A DNA stretch of 19,598 nt from Patescibacteria group bacterium (GTDB lineage Bacteria; Patescibacteriota; Patescibacteriia; 2-12-FULL-60-25): the NCBI GenBank assembly GCA_018817245.1, contig JAHIUG010000068.1, positions 1-19,598 on the forward strand. The letters run 5' to 3'. Under the pieces are notes generated by a model. That model had not been told where the DNA came from, searched no databases, and saw only the letters and a list, made by a program, of their open reading frames with translations. Positions 12,847-19,598 of the stretch are shown in pieces. A program made the translations under genes and the position numbers. Position 1 is the first letter of the stretch. The number at the start of each line of letters is the position of its first letter.

Positions 12847-15381
12847 ATGCCAAAAAGAAAGAAGCCTATAAATAGGGCGCCAACTGAAGCGAGCAAACAA
12901 AACCAAAAGGAAATTTTTGGAAAGGTTGAGGAGCGCACGATAACCGATGAAATGAAGACGGCGTACTTGGATTACGCAATGTCTGTCATTATCTCGCGCG
13001 CTTTGCCGGATGTTCGTGACGGCTTGAAGCCTGTGCATCGTCGCATTTTGTATTCAATGTGGCAGTCGGGCTTACGATCGAGCGCCAAGTTTAAAAAGTG
13101 TGCGACCGTAGTTGGAGACGTACTTGGTAAATACCACCCGCATGGTGACTCAGCCGTGTATGATTCTTTGGTTCGTATGGCTCAGGATTTTTCATTGCGT
13201 TATCCATTGGTTAGAGGGCAGGGAAACTTTGGTTCACTCGATGGTGATTCCGCAGCTGCTTATCGTTATACGGAAGCGAAAATGGAAACCATTGCCGAGG
13301 AGATGTTGTTTGATATTGATAAGGACACTGTTGATTTTGTGCCGAACTACGACGGTTCTCATAAAGAGCCCACGGTTTTACCGGCCAAGCTTCCGAATCT
13401 TTTAATTAACGGAACACTTGGAATCGCAGTTGGAATGGCAACGAATATTCCACCGCACAACTTAACTGAACTGTGTGACGCGATAGCCGCATTGATTGAA
13501 AATCCTGATATTACAATTGATGGACTCATGGAGTTCGTTAAAGGTCCGGACTTCCCAACCGGAGGTTTGATTTACAACATTAAAGATATTGCAACCGCAT
13601 ATTCAACAGGAAAAGGCGGAATGGTTGTTCGCGCAAAAACGGAAATCGTAGAAAATAAGTCAGGAGCTTTTTCTATTATCGTGCATGAAATTCCTTATCA
13701 GGTTAATAAAGCAACGCTGCTTGGCCAAATCGCCAAGTTGGTTACTGACAAGAAGATAGAGGGAATAAGAGATCTGCGCGATGAATCAAATCGAGAAGGA
13801 GTGCGCATTGTCATGGAGCTAAAGAAAGAGAGTTATCCAAAAAAGATTTTGAATCAGTTGTTTAAGATGACAATGCTTCAGGATACGTTTCACGCCAACA
13901 TGCTTGCGTTGGTTGATGGCTTACAGCCGCGCGTTTTGACTCTCAAAGATATTTTGGAAGAATACGTTAAGCATCGTCAGGTAGTTGTAAGGCGCCGTAC
14001 TGAATATGATTTAGCAAAGGCCAAAGACCGCGCTCACATTTTGGAAGGCTTGCGAATCGCTCTGGCCAAAATTAATGATGTAATCGCCACGATTAAAAGT
14101 TCAAAAGATAAGGATGTCGCCAAGATCAATTTGATGAAGAAGTTTAAGCTTAGTGAGAGACAAGCGGTCGCAATTCTTGAAATGCGTTTGCAACAATTGG
14201 CCAACCTTGAGCGCATGAAGATCGAACAGGAATATAAGGAGAAGATGGAGTTGATTAAGAGTTTAACCGAGCTCCTTAAGTCCCCAAAGAAAATGCTCGA
14301 TCTTATTAAGGCAGAAGTTTTGGATATTAAGGAACGTTTTGGCGACGAGCGTCGTACTCAGGTAATTAAGTCACCTTTGGGAGAGTTTAAAGTTGAAGAT
14401 TTAATTCCAAAAGAGTCGGCTGTGGTTATGATTACTGGCGACGGCTACATCAAACGATTGTCACCGGACAACTTCCGTTCTCAGCATCGTGGAGGCAAAG
14501 GTGTCATGGGACTCACAACCAAAGAAGAGGACGTGGTTGAACATCTTTTTACAACCAGTACGCACGCAGACCTATTGTTTTTCACAACTCGTGGACGCGT
14601 GTTCAGACTTAAGGCGTATGAAGTTCCAGAAGGAAGCCGTACATCCAAAGGTCAGGCTATCGTTAACTTTTTGCAGCTTGCTCCGGGTGAAAAAGTATCT
14701 TCCATATTATCAATGGCTACAAAGAAAGATGATGTAAAATATTTGATAATGGCAACAACGCACGGCACGGTTAAAAAGACTGCGATGGAAGATTTTGAAA
14801 ATGTGCGTTCCAGTGGATTGATCGCAATTAAATTGAAAGAGGGTGATGAGCTTAAATGGATTAAGCCCTCAACCGGCACTGACGAAATTTCGTTAGTGAC
14901 TCAAAACGGACAGTCTATTCGTTTTATAGAAAAGGACGTGCGACCAATGGGCAGAACCGCATCCGGTGTACGTGGTATTAAATTAAAGAAAAATGATGTT
15001 GTAGTTGGTATGGACGTGATTGATCCTAAAGAAGTTGAGGGAGGCACGCTCCAGCTATTTACAATTGCGGAAAACGGGTTGGGCAAGCGTACCAATCTTA
15101 ACCAATATAAAGTTCAGGGTCGCGGTGGATCTGGAATTAGAACCATGAGAGTGACAGATAAGACGGGCGGAGTGATTGCCGCGTACATTTCTCATAAGGA
15201 TGATACAAATGATTTAATTCTCATTTCCAAGAAAGGCATTGTGCTTCGTGTATTGTTCAAGTCTGTTCCTACACTTGGAAGAGACACGCAGGGTGTGCGA
15301 GTAATGCGCTTTAAAGAAGCCGGAGACAGAGTATCAAACGTGACATTTGTTGGAGGCGCGGAACTGGAAGAAAAAGAGTAA
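12847..15381 (+). CDS. gyrA: DNA gyrase subunit A
   Basis: GyrA cuts and rejoins DNA while gyrase, with GyrB, introduces negative supercoils using ATP. The 844-residue protein has the winged-helix and tower domains, with the quinolone region at HPHGDSAVYD (97-106). The positions equivalent to E. coli S83 and D87 are S102 and D106, the susceptible type. The catalytic tyrosine is Y141 in AAAYRYTEAK, with R140 beside it. A coiled-coil exit gate follows, then the C-terminal beta-pinwheel. Its GyrA box reads QHRGGKG (546-552), one residue off the QRRGGKG consensus, which argues for gyrase rather than topoisomerase IV ParC. About 30 polar residues precede the conserved start of the family. ATG 12847 follows aacgaattt with no Shine-Dalgarno. 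gyrB is not in the window. Confidence 0.96.
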   Translation: MPKRKKPINRAPTEASKQNQKEIFGKVEERTITDEMKTAYLDYAMSVIISRALPDVRDGLKPVHRRILYSMWQSGLRSSAKFKKCATVVGDVLGKYHPHGDSAVYDSLVRMAQDFSLRYPLVRGQGNFGSLDGDSAAAYRYTEAKMETIAEEMLFDIDKDTVDFVPNYDGSHKEPTVLPAKLPNLLINGTLGIAVGMATNIPPHNLTELCDAIAALIENPDITIDGLMEFVKGPDFPTGGLIYNIKDIATAYSTGKGGMVVRAKTEIVENKSGAFSIIVHEIPYQVNKATLLGQIAKLVTDKKIEGIRDLRDESNREGVRIVMELKKESYPKKILNQLFKMTMLQDTFHANMLALVDGLQPRVLTLKDILEEYVKHRQVVVRRRTEYDLAKAKDRAHILEGLRIALAKINDVIATIKSSKDKDVAKINLMKKFKLSERQAVAILEMRLQQLANLERMKIEQEYKEKMELIKSLTELLKSPKKMLDLIKAEVLDIKERFGDERRTQVIKSPLGEFKVEDLIPKESAVVMITGDGYIKRLSPDNFRSQHRGGKGVMGLTTKEEDVVEHLFTTSTHADLLFFTTRGRVFRLKAYEVPEGSRTSKGQAIVNFLQLAPGEKVSSILSMATKKDDVKYLIMATTHGTVKKTAMEDFENVRSSGLIAIKLKEGDELKWIKPSTGTDEISLVTQNGQSIRFIEKDVRPMGRTASGVRGIKLKKNDVVVGMDVIDPKEVEGGTLQLFTIAENGLGKRTNLNQYKVQGRGGSGIRTMRVTDKTGGVIAAYISHKDDTNDLILISKKGIVLRVLFKSVPTLGRDTQGVRVMRFKEAGDRVSNVTFVGGAELEEKE

Positions 15382-15418
15382 AAAAACAAACCCCCGAAAA
15401 TTTCGGGGGTTTGTTTTT
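15382..15418. terminator. Bidirectional terminator between gyrA and clpP
   Basis: A 17-bp perfect stem (15382-15398 with 15402-15418) with a 3-base loop, a CCCCC/GGGGG core and A and T runs on both sides. It begins directly after the gyrA stop codon and serves the convergent clpP gene as well. Confidence 0.95.
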
Positions 15419-15445
15419 ACGCCGGACTCCGAATTGTGGACGAAT

Positions 15446-16060
15446 TTATGATATTACTTTGTCGATCAATCCGTAGTTGAGTGCGTCTTTTGGAAGCATG
15501 AAGTTATCTCGTTCCGTATCATTTTCGATTTTCTTCAAAGATTGGCCTGTGTGTTTCACTAGAAGTTTGTTCAATCTATCTCGCAGCGCCAAAATTCTTT
15601 CAGCATGAATTTTAATATCAGTTGCTTGACCTTCCATTCCACCAAGCGGTTGGTGGATCATGATCTCAGAGTTCGGTAAAGCAAATCTTTTATCTTTTGC
15701 ACCGCCCGCGAGAATCACAGCTGCCATGGATGCGGCCATTCCCATACAAATTGTAGAAACATCACAGCTCACATGCTGCATGGTGTCGTAGATAGCCATG
15801 CCGGCTGTAACTGATCCACCTGGAGAGTTTACATAAAGCTTAATGTCTTTATTCTTATTCTGACTTTCCAAGAAAAGCATTTGCGCAACAATTGTATTTG
15901 CGACCTCGTCCGTAATTGGAGTTCCCAAGATAATGATGTTGTCTTTGAGCAAGCGCGAATAAATATCATAAGCGCGTTCACCATACTGACTTTTTTCAAT
16001 CACCGTTGGCACAAGCCAAGAGCTCTTTATCTCTGAATCGATTTCGTAAGGATTTTTCAT
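15446..16060 (-). CDS. clpP: ATP-dependent Clp protease proteolytic subunit
   Basis: ClpP forms the 14-subunit barrel that degrades proteins fed by a Clp ATPase such as ClpX. From this start it has 204 residues, near the family norm. The serine triad is intact: S111 in GMAAS, H136 in MIHQP and D185 in TERDNF. Other landmarks are NSPGGSV and the handle helix with HAERILALRDRLN. An ATG two codons upstream (16066) is possible. I prefer 16060 because TTT directly precedes it, as before several other starts here, and because MKNP begins the protein-like part. There is no clpX or tig gene beside it. A CIRCE-like element at its promoter indicates heat-shock control by HrcA. Confidence 0.96.
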   Translation of the reverse strand: MKNPYEIDSEIKSSWLVPTVIEKSQYGERAYDIYSRLLKDNIIILGTPITDEVANTIVAQMLFLESQNKNKDIKLYVNSPGGSVTAGMAIYDTMQHVSCDVSTICMGMAASMAAVILAGGAKDKRFALPNSEIMIHQPLGGMEGQATDIKIHAERILALRDRLNKLLVKHTGQSLKKIENDTERDNFMLPKDALNYGLIDKVIS

Positions 16061-16153
16061 AAACATAGTATACAGTATTTGGTAGTCGGAATTTGGGATT
16101 CGTATAGTCTATGAGATTCGTAATTTCGTAGACCTCTTTTCGTTATCAGACCT

Positions 16154-16183
16154 ACTTTAACCAGATTAGCGCTTAGACGTCAA
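16154..16183 (-). promoter_or_regulatory. Promoter of clpP
   Basis: Minus strand TTGACG (16183-16178), 18 bp, TAAAGT (16159-16154). The predicted start is near 16147, giving a leader of about 85 bases containing a GTCTA/TAGAC stem. The promoter overlaps the CIRCE-like element. Confidence 0.55.
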
Positions 16184-16192
16184 GAGTGCCAG
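16166..16192. promoter_or_regulatory. CIRCE-like HrcA operator at clpP
   Basis: TTAGCGCTT, nine bases, GAGTGCCAG. The CIRCE consensus is TTAGCACTC-N9-GAGTGCTAA, so each arm matches 7 of 9 and the spacer is exactly nine. It covers the -35 box and part of the spacer of the clpP promoter, where a repressor would block polymerase, and starts immediately beyond the stop codon of the DHH gene. Confidence 0.65.
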
Positions 16193-16194
16193 CT

Positions 16195-17157
16195 CTACTC
16201 AGTAACAATTCGCGCTCCTCCATCTTTAGATACTTTAATCCGTCCGCGCACTCTAAAGCCGGCTGCTTTTTTATGTCCACCGCCTCCGTATTGCTGCGCG
16301 ATCTTTGATACATCTTGCGTTGTGCTTCTAATAGAACCTTGAATTTCTCCGGAAGGAAGTTCTTTTAAAAACATTGTGGTTTCAGCTTCACCCATCTTTT
16401 CATTTAAAAAATTAGAAAGACCATTTGCAACTTCTTCTGGTAATCCATCCAGATCTTTATGCAGGACGTAAGTAGTCGCTATATCGGTTTCCGGATCCAA
16501 GTGGAGTCGTGATAGAACCAAGCCCCACAATTTTAACGTGTCAACAGATTTATTATTTTGAAGACTTTGTGCAATATCATTATGACGTGCGCCTGCAGCA
16601 TACATTTTAGCAGCCATTCGAATGCTGGAAGCTGAAGTGGCAGAGTTGGAGAAGTTGCCAGTGTCATAATACAAGCCAGTTAAAAGTGAAGTGGCCATCT
16701 TGTGATCAATGCGGATGTTGTTGTGATCATAAAAATCGTGGAGTATTTCTGCAGTTGAGCTAGCATTGGGAAACACAAAATTCATGTGACCATAATTTTG
16801 ATTTGTAGGATGATGGTCTATGTTGATTATTTTATGTCCTTTCGGCAAACGAGGTACAAAATTTTCCACTCCGCAATACTTAAGATCACCTGAATCTAAA
16901 ATTATCACAAGGTCATAAGCGCGATCGAACACAGATGCATCATTTGTAAAATGATGAACATGATCCAAAAATCGGTACTGCTCAGGAGGTTCGTGCAAAC
17001 AAAAAGCTGTTACATCTTTACCTTGATCAAGTAACCAGCCAATCATGGATGTGGTAGCGCCCAAAGCATCACCATCTGGCTTTTGATGAGCCACAAGCAA
17101 AAAACGATCCGCCTTTTGGATTTCTGCGTGCAGCTGCTTGAATTGCTTTTCATTCAT
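16195..17157 (-). CDS. DHH/DHHA1 phosphoesterase, NrnA-type
   Basis: 320 residues, typical of NrnA-like enzymes, which degrade short oligoribonucleotides (nanoRNA) and often dephosphorylate pAp, using manganese in the cytoplasm. The DHH domain shows HQKPDGDALG (H24, D28, D30), ILDSGD (D88), DHH at 114-116 and GLYYDTGNFSN. The C-terminal DHHA1 domain ends in the substrate-binding GGGGHKKAAG (291-300). An in-frame ATG at 17322 would add 55 residues, but these look unlike protein of this family and would run through a good promoter and a hairpin repeat, so I use 17157. No Shine-Dalgarno is present. The exact substrate (nanoRNA, pAp or cyclic dinucleotide products) cannot be fixed from sequence. 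Confidence 0.92.
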   Translation of the reverse strand: MNEKQFKQLHAEIQKADRFLLVAHQKPDGDALGATTSMIGWLLDQGKDVTAFCLHEPPEQYRFLDHVHHFTNDASVFDRAYDLVIILDSGDLKYCGVENFVPRLPKGHKIINIDHHPTNQNYGHMNFVFPNASSTAEILHDFYDHNNIRIDHKMATSLLTGLYYDTGNFSNSATSASSIRMAAKMYAAGARHNDIAQSLQNNKSVDTLKLWGLVLSRLHLDPETDIATTYVLHKDLDGLPEEVANGLSNFLNEKMGEAETTMFLKELPSGEIQGSIRSTTQDVSKIAQQYGGGGHKKAAGFRVRGRIKVSKDGGARIVTE

Positions 17158-17184
17158 GATATGGCTTGGCACGGGGAATGAAGG

Positions 17185-17213
17185 ATCATATATGCTTTTG
17201 AGAAAAGCGTCAA
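17185..17213 (-). promoter_or_regulatory. Promoter of the DHH phosphoesterase gene
   Basis: Minus strand TTGACG (17213-17208), 17 bp, TATGAT (17190-17185), five of six at both boxes. The start near 17178 leaves a leader of about 21 bases and supports the 17157 start codon. A perfect 6-3-6 inverted repeat, GCTTTT-gag-AAAAGC (17194-17208), lies within the spacer and could be an operator. Confidence 0.7.
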
Positions 17214-17277
17214 TATTCAGGGGAACGAATACAAATATATAGAAATAATTTACACAGAATTTCATAGAATGATAAAA

Positions 17278-17313
17278 CCGACAAAAAAGTACTGATCGGT
17301 ACGATTTCGTCGG
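17278..17313 (-). repeat. Hairpin repeat, copy downstream of the PaaX/Cas2-like gene
   Basis: On the minus strand the arms are CCGACG and TGTCGG (one G-T wobble) around 24 bases that include CCGAT and GTACTTTTT, followed by TTTT. It lies six bases beyond the gene's stop codon. It aligns with the copy at 17963-18000 over 40 columns with 30 identities, in the same orientation. Confidence 0.65.
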
Positions 17314-17318
17314 CGGTG

Positions 17319-17882
17319 TCATTCTTTCAAAAACCTATAGGAGTAGAATCTGCGGGCTAATTTTTCGTGCGGACCAAGATTTGGAACGGTTAAAACTACT
17401 ACATCTGACGATATGCCAAATTGCGATGCTAAACATAGAATATCCGCTTTGCATTCAAATGGATAAACATACACACTTTTTTGAATCCTATATAAACCTA
17501 ATTGACTTAAAAGCCTTTGAAATTTGACCCGTTTATTTTTTCGTTCAGGAACATCGAACATTACAAGGCGCCAAAAATGATCCCATTTTTTGCCATCAAT
17601 TCTCTTCAATTTATCCTTAGTTATTCTAGTAAAACCTTTCTTTGTGAGTATTATTGGAGAATATTCATCATCTTCATCATATTCAATCATGCCCATGAGC
17701 TTCTGTCTTTTCAACATGCGCTTAATGCGCCATACACTATAACTTCCTAATGCTTTGAATAGCTTATTTGCATTTCTTCCTTGAGATAACAAAACTATAA
17801 CAGTTACAAGCGTTCCTACGGCCATAATATCAAAGAAGGCTTTTGTTAATGTTTTTGTTTTGTCTTTTGTTTTTCTCTTCAT
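17319..17882 (-). CDS. PaaX-like / Cas2-fold protein
   Basis: 187 residues. A lysine-rich start is followed by a hydrophobic stretch (AVGTLVTVIVLL, 21-32), a winged-helix-like region (about 37-92, with LTKKGFTRI) and a C-terminal domain (about 100-180). The C-terminal WRLVMFDVPE, LGLYRIQKSVYVYPFEC and VVVLTVPNLG resemble the Cas2-like domain of PaaX repressors and of solo 'Cas2' proteins in Patescibacteria. D110 in FDVPE aligns with the Cas2 metal aspartate. There is no CRISPR array or cas1 nearby, so a role in spacer capture is unlikely; a DNA-binding regulator is the plainer reading. I start at 17882, where the basic N-terminus begins; ATG 17906 would add eight residues. Hairpin repeats of one family flank the gene on both sides. 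Confidence 0.75.
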   Translation of the reverse strand: MKRKTKDKTKTLTKAFFDIMAVGTLVTVIVLLSQGRNANKLFKALGSYSVWRIKRMLKRQKLMGMIEYDEDDEYSPIILTKKGFTRITKDKLKRIDGKKWDHFWRLVMFDVPERKNKRVKFQRLLSQLGLYRIQKSVYVYPFECKADILCLASQFGISSDVVVLTVPNLGPHEKLARRFYSYRFLKE

Positions 17883-17962
17883 AGCCCGTATATATACCGC
17901 TGCCATATATTTAAGCGATCGTCAAGATGTGGATATCGTAATGTGACCAAGCGATATAGAAA

Positions 17963-18000
17963 AACGACGAAAAAGTACCTATCGGGCAAATTACGTCGTT
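17963..18000 (-). repeat. Hairpin repeat, copy upstream of the PaaX/Cas2-like gene
   Basis: On the minus strand AACGACG and CGTCGTT form a perfect 7-bp stem around 24 bases containing CCGAT and GTACTTTTT, followed by TTTC. Relative to the copy at 17278, the outer C-G pair has become A-T and an inner G-T wobble has become G-C, so pairing is kept while bases change. Confidence 0.7.
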
Positions 18001-18114
18001 CCTTGGTTCATGTGTAAAGAATTTAGTTTTGGATTTTCTTATTCATTGCCACGTCTCGAGTCCGCCTTTTATTCTCTTGAAAAATACGATAAGCTATGTC
18101 CTTATAAACCACCT

Positions 18115-19598
18115 ATGCATCTCAGAAAATTAGAGCTCCAGGGTTTTAAAACTTTTGCACAAAAAACCGTTCTTGAATTTCTTCCGGATTCAGGAAATCG
18201 CCCGGGATTAACGGCTGTGGTCGGACCCAATGGTTCTGGCAAATCAAATATTGCGGATGCTATACGCTGGGTCATGGGTGAGCAGAGCTTGAAGTTGCTG
18301 CGCGCTAAAAAATCCGGGGACATAATTTTTACAGGTTCAGCAAAAAAATCTCGAGCCGGTTTTGCCGAAGTAAGCATGACTTTGATTAATGATGATAATC
18401 AGGACATAGATCTTCCGGAAGTAGTAATCACGCGTCGTTTGTACCGTAACGGGCAATCCGAATATGAGATAAATAAAAAATCAGTACGTCTGACAGATAT
18501 TGTTATGCTGTTGGCACAAGCGGGGATTGGGCAGCGTACTTATAGTGTGATCGGTCAGGGTATGGTGGACAGCATACTTTCAGCGTCACCAACCGAGCGC
18601 AAGGAATTTTTTGATGAGGCTGCCGGTCTTCGTCCCTTTCAATTAAAGCGTCAATCTTCCACCAACAAACTGCAATCCACTAAAGACAACTTAAAACAGG
18701 CTGAATTGGTTTTGCGTGAGATCGGTCCGCGTCTGCATACGCTTGAGCGTCAGGCAAAACGTTTGCAACAAAGAGATGAAATTGAAAAAGAGTTGAAAGA
18801 ACTTGAGGCCAATTATTACGGTGGCGTTTGGGGGGATTTGCGCGGCAAAATGCAGGCTGCTGAAAAGTTAGTTAAAGCCGCTGAGAAAGAAAGCTCTGTT
18901 TTTAAGGAAGAGATTAAAAAATTAGAAGGTGAACTCCAGTCGCTGGAAGAAGCCACTCCTCCGTCAAAAGGTTTTCGTGAGCTACGGCAACAGCTTGATG
19001 AATTGGCGCGCGAACGTTCGTCACTGCGAGAGCGTCAGATGAAGCTTGAGAATTCAAAAGAATTAGCGCGAGTAAAGTCCGAAAAACCATGGTCACCTCT
19101 GCCCCTGTCAAAGATTATTGAGATGGTTCAGGCACTGCGAAATAAGTATGATTCGTTATGGGAGAATGTTTCTTCGGATAAGCCTGAGATCGATAAGCTT
19201 AAAAAATCAATTGAGGAATTAAGAGAATCAAATGAAGCGTTTTTGTCTCAGTTGCAGCGCCCGGCTCCGGAGGAAGACGCAGAAAAAGAGGTTGATCCTG
19301 CTTTGGAAAAAGATTTAAACAAATTGTCCGAACAGCTCTCTGAAATTGATAATAGGCGCAAGGAGACTGAGGAGCGGCTGGACGAATGGAATAAAAATGA
19401 GGAAGTGAAGAGAGCGCATATTTTTGAATTGCAACATAAGCTAACTGACGTGCGCAAGGACGCATCAAGATTTGAGAGCGAAGCCAATCATGCAGAAGTT
19501 GAATTGGCTCGTATTGAAACTCGTCGTGATGGCTTTCTGCAAGATTTGCGAATTAATGCATTGGCCCTGGAAGATAATTTGGATTCTTTGGCAAATGA
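18115..19598 (+). CDS. smc: Chromosome segregation protein SMC, N-terminal part (runs off the window)
   Basis: The first 494 residues of an SMC ATPase, which with ScpAB compacts and separates chromosomes by loop extrusion. The start MHLRKLELQGFKTFA is diagnostic, the Walker A motif is GPNGSGKS (37-44), and the Q-loop region reads RWVMGEQS (51-58) followed by IIFTGS. GIGQRTYSVIGQGMVDSILSA matches the conserved head segment before the coiled coil. From about residue 175 the sequence is almost continuous charged coiled coil, so the window stops within the first long arm, before hinge, second arm and Walker B. The frame stays open to the last base. ATG 18115 is chosen for the family N-terminus; no Shine-Dalgarno is present. 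Confidence 0.96.
   Translation, partial: MHLRKLELQGFKTFAQKTVLEFLPDSGNRPGLTAVVGPNGSGKSNIADAIRWVMGEQSLKLLRAKKSGDIIFTGSAKKSRAGFAEVSMTLINDDNQDIDLPEVVITRRLYRNGQSEYEINKKSVRLTDIVMLLAQAGIGQRTYSVIGQGMVDSILSASPTERKEFFDEAAGLRPFQLKRQSSTNKLQSTKDNLKQAELVLREIGPRLHTLERQAKRLQQRDEIEKELKELEANYYGGVWGDLRGKMQAAEKLVKAAEKESSVFKEEIKKLEGELQSLEEATPPSKGFRELRQQLDELARERSSLRERQMKLENSKELARVKSEKPWSPLPLSKIIEMVQALRNKYDSLWENVSSDKPEIDKLKKSIEELRESNEAFLSQLQRPAPEEDAEKEVDPALEKDLNKLSEQLSEIDNRRKETEERLDEWNKNEEVKRAHIFELQHKLTDVRKDASRFESEANHAEVELARIETRRDGFLQDLRINALALEDNLDSLAN

Noticed and set aside
17158..17322. 55-codon N-terminal extension of the DHH gene, whose ATG overlaps the stop of the PaaX-like gene (ATGA)
   Set aside because: It would run through a hairpin repeat and a near-consensus promoter, and its residues do not resemble the family; the protein is already full length from 17157.
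17319..17906. CRISPR-Cas adaptation locus, because of the Cas2-like fold
   Set aside because: No cas1, no effector and no regularly spaced repeat array is present; the two hairpin repeats flank a gene and are 30/40 identical only.
17891..17919. Promoter of the PaaX-like gene with TATATA eight bases before the ATG at 17882
   Set aside because: The -35 position (ATCGCT) is poor and there is no TG extension; TTGACG further up is 23 bp away. The spacing resembles the GalT-like gene but is not enough.
18077..18108. smc promoter TTGAAA / TATAAA
   Set aside because: The spacer is 20 bp, too long for a normal sigma-70-type promoter, and no better pair was found.

Overview
The window reads as a chromosomal piece of a bacterium with a small, AT-leaning genome, most likely a member of the Patescibacteria (Candidate Phyla Radiation), Parcubacteria-like. 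This is inferred from the proteins, since no rRNA is present. The clues are a PaaX/Cas2-fold protein of a type I recall as common in that group, a lysine/glutamate-rich coiled-coil insertion in RpoC, a metal-site-degenerate MBL-fold protein, and start codons with no Shine-Dalgarno sequence but often a 'TTT-ATG' context. TGA serves as a stop (yebC, the MBL gene, the PaaX-like gene), so code 25 of Gracilibacteria/Absconditabacteria is excluded.

Layout. Bases 1-840 are richer in G+C and hold no recognisable gene: a 3' fragment of one ORF faces an unknown minus-strand ORF, and many short hairpins are present. Bases 841-1518 are noncoding and carry a 15-bp direct repeat, an 18-bp perfect palindrome, a promoter and a terminator, then rpoB-rpoC (1519-8969), which end at a strong bidirectional terminator. 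The rpoC-yebC gap (8970-9265) holds four consecutive perfect-stem hairpins that make best sense as a minus-strand small RNA of about 180 nt, with its own promoter and sharing the rpoC terminator. That promoter overlaps the promoter of yebC, whose leader is a 7-bp tandem repeat.

A plus-strand run follows: yebC, ruvC, a GalT/HIT-type nucleotidyltransferase, a degenerate MBL-fold protein, a one-pass membrane protein and gyrA, closed by a 17-bp-stem bidirectional terminator. On the minus strand lie clpP (with a CIRCE-like HrcA operator), a DHH/DHHA1 NrnA-type phosphoesterase, and a PaaX/Cas2-like gene bracketed by two related ~38-nt hairpin repeats. The window ends inside smc on the plus strand.

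Most identified genes are housekeeping: transcription (RpoB, RpoC), translation or expression control (YebC), recombination (RuvC), topology (GyrA), proteolysis (ClpP), nucleotide recycling (NrnA-like) and chromosome organisation (Smc). The novelty lies between them: the candidate small RNA, the hairpin-flanked PaaX/Cas2-like gene, the CIRCE-controlled clpP, leaders made of short word repeats, and the unexplained left end.
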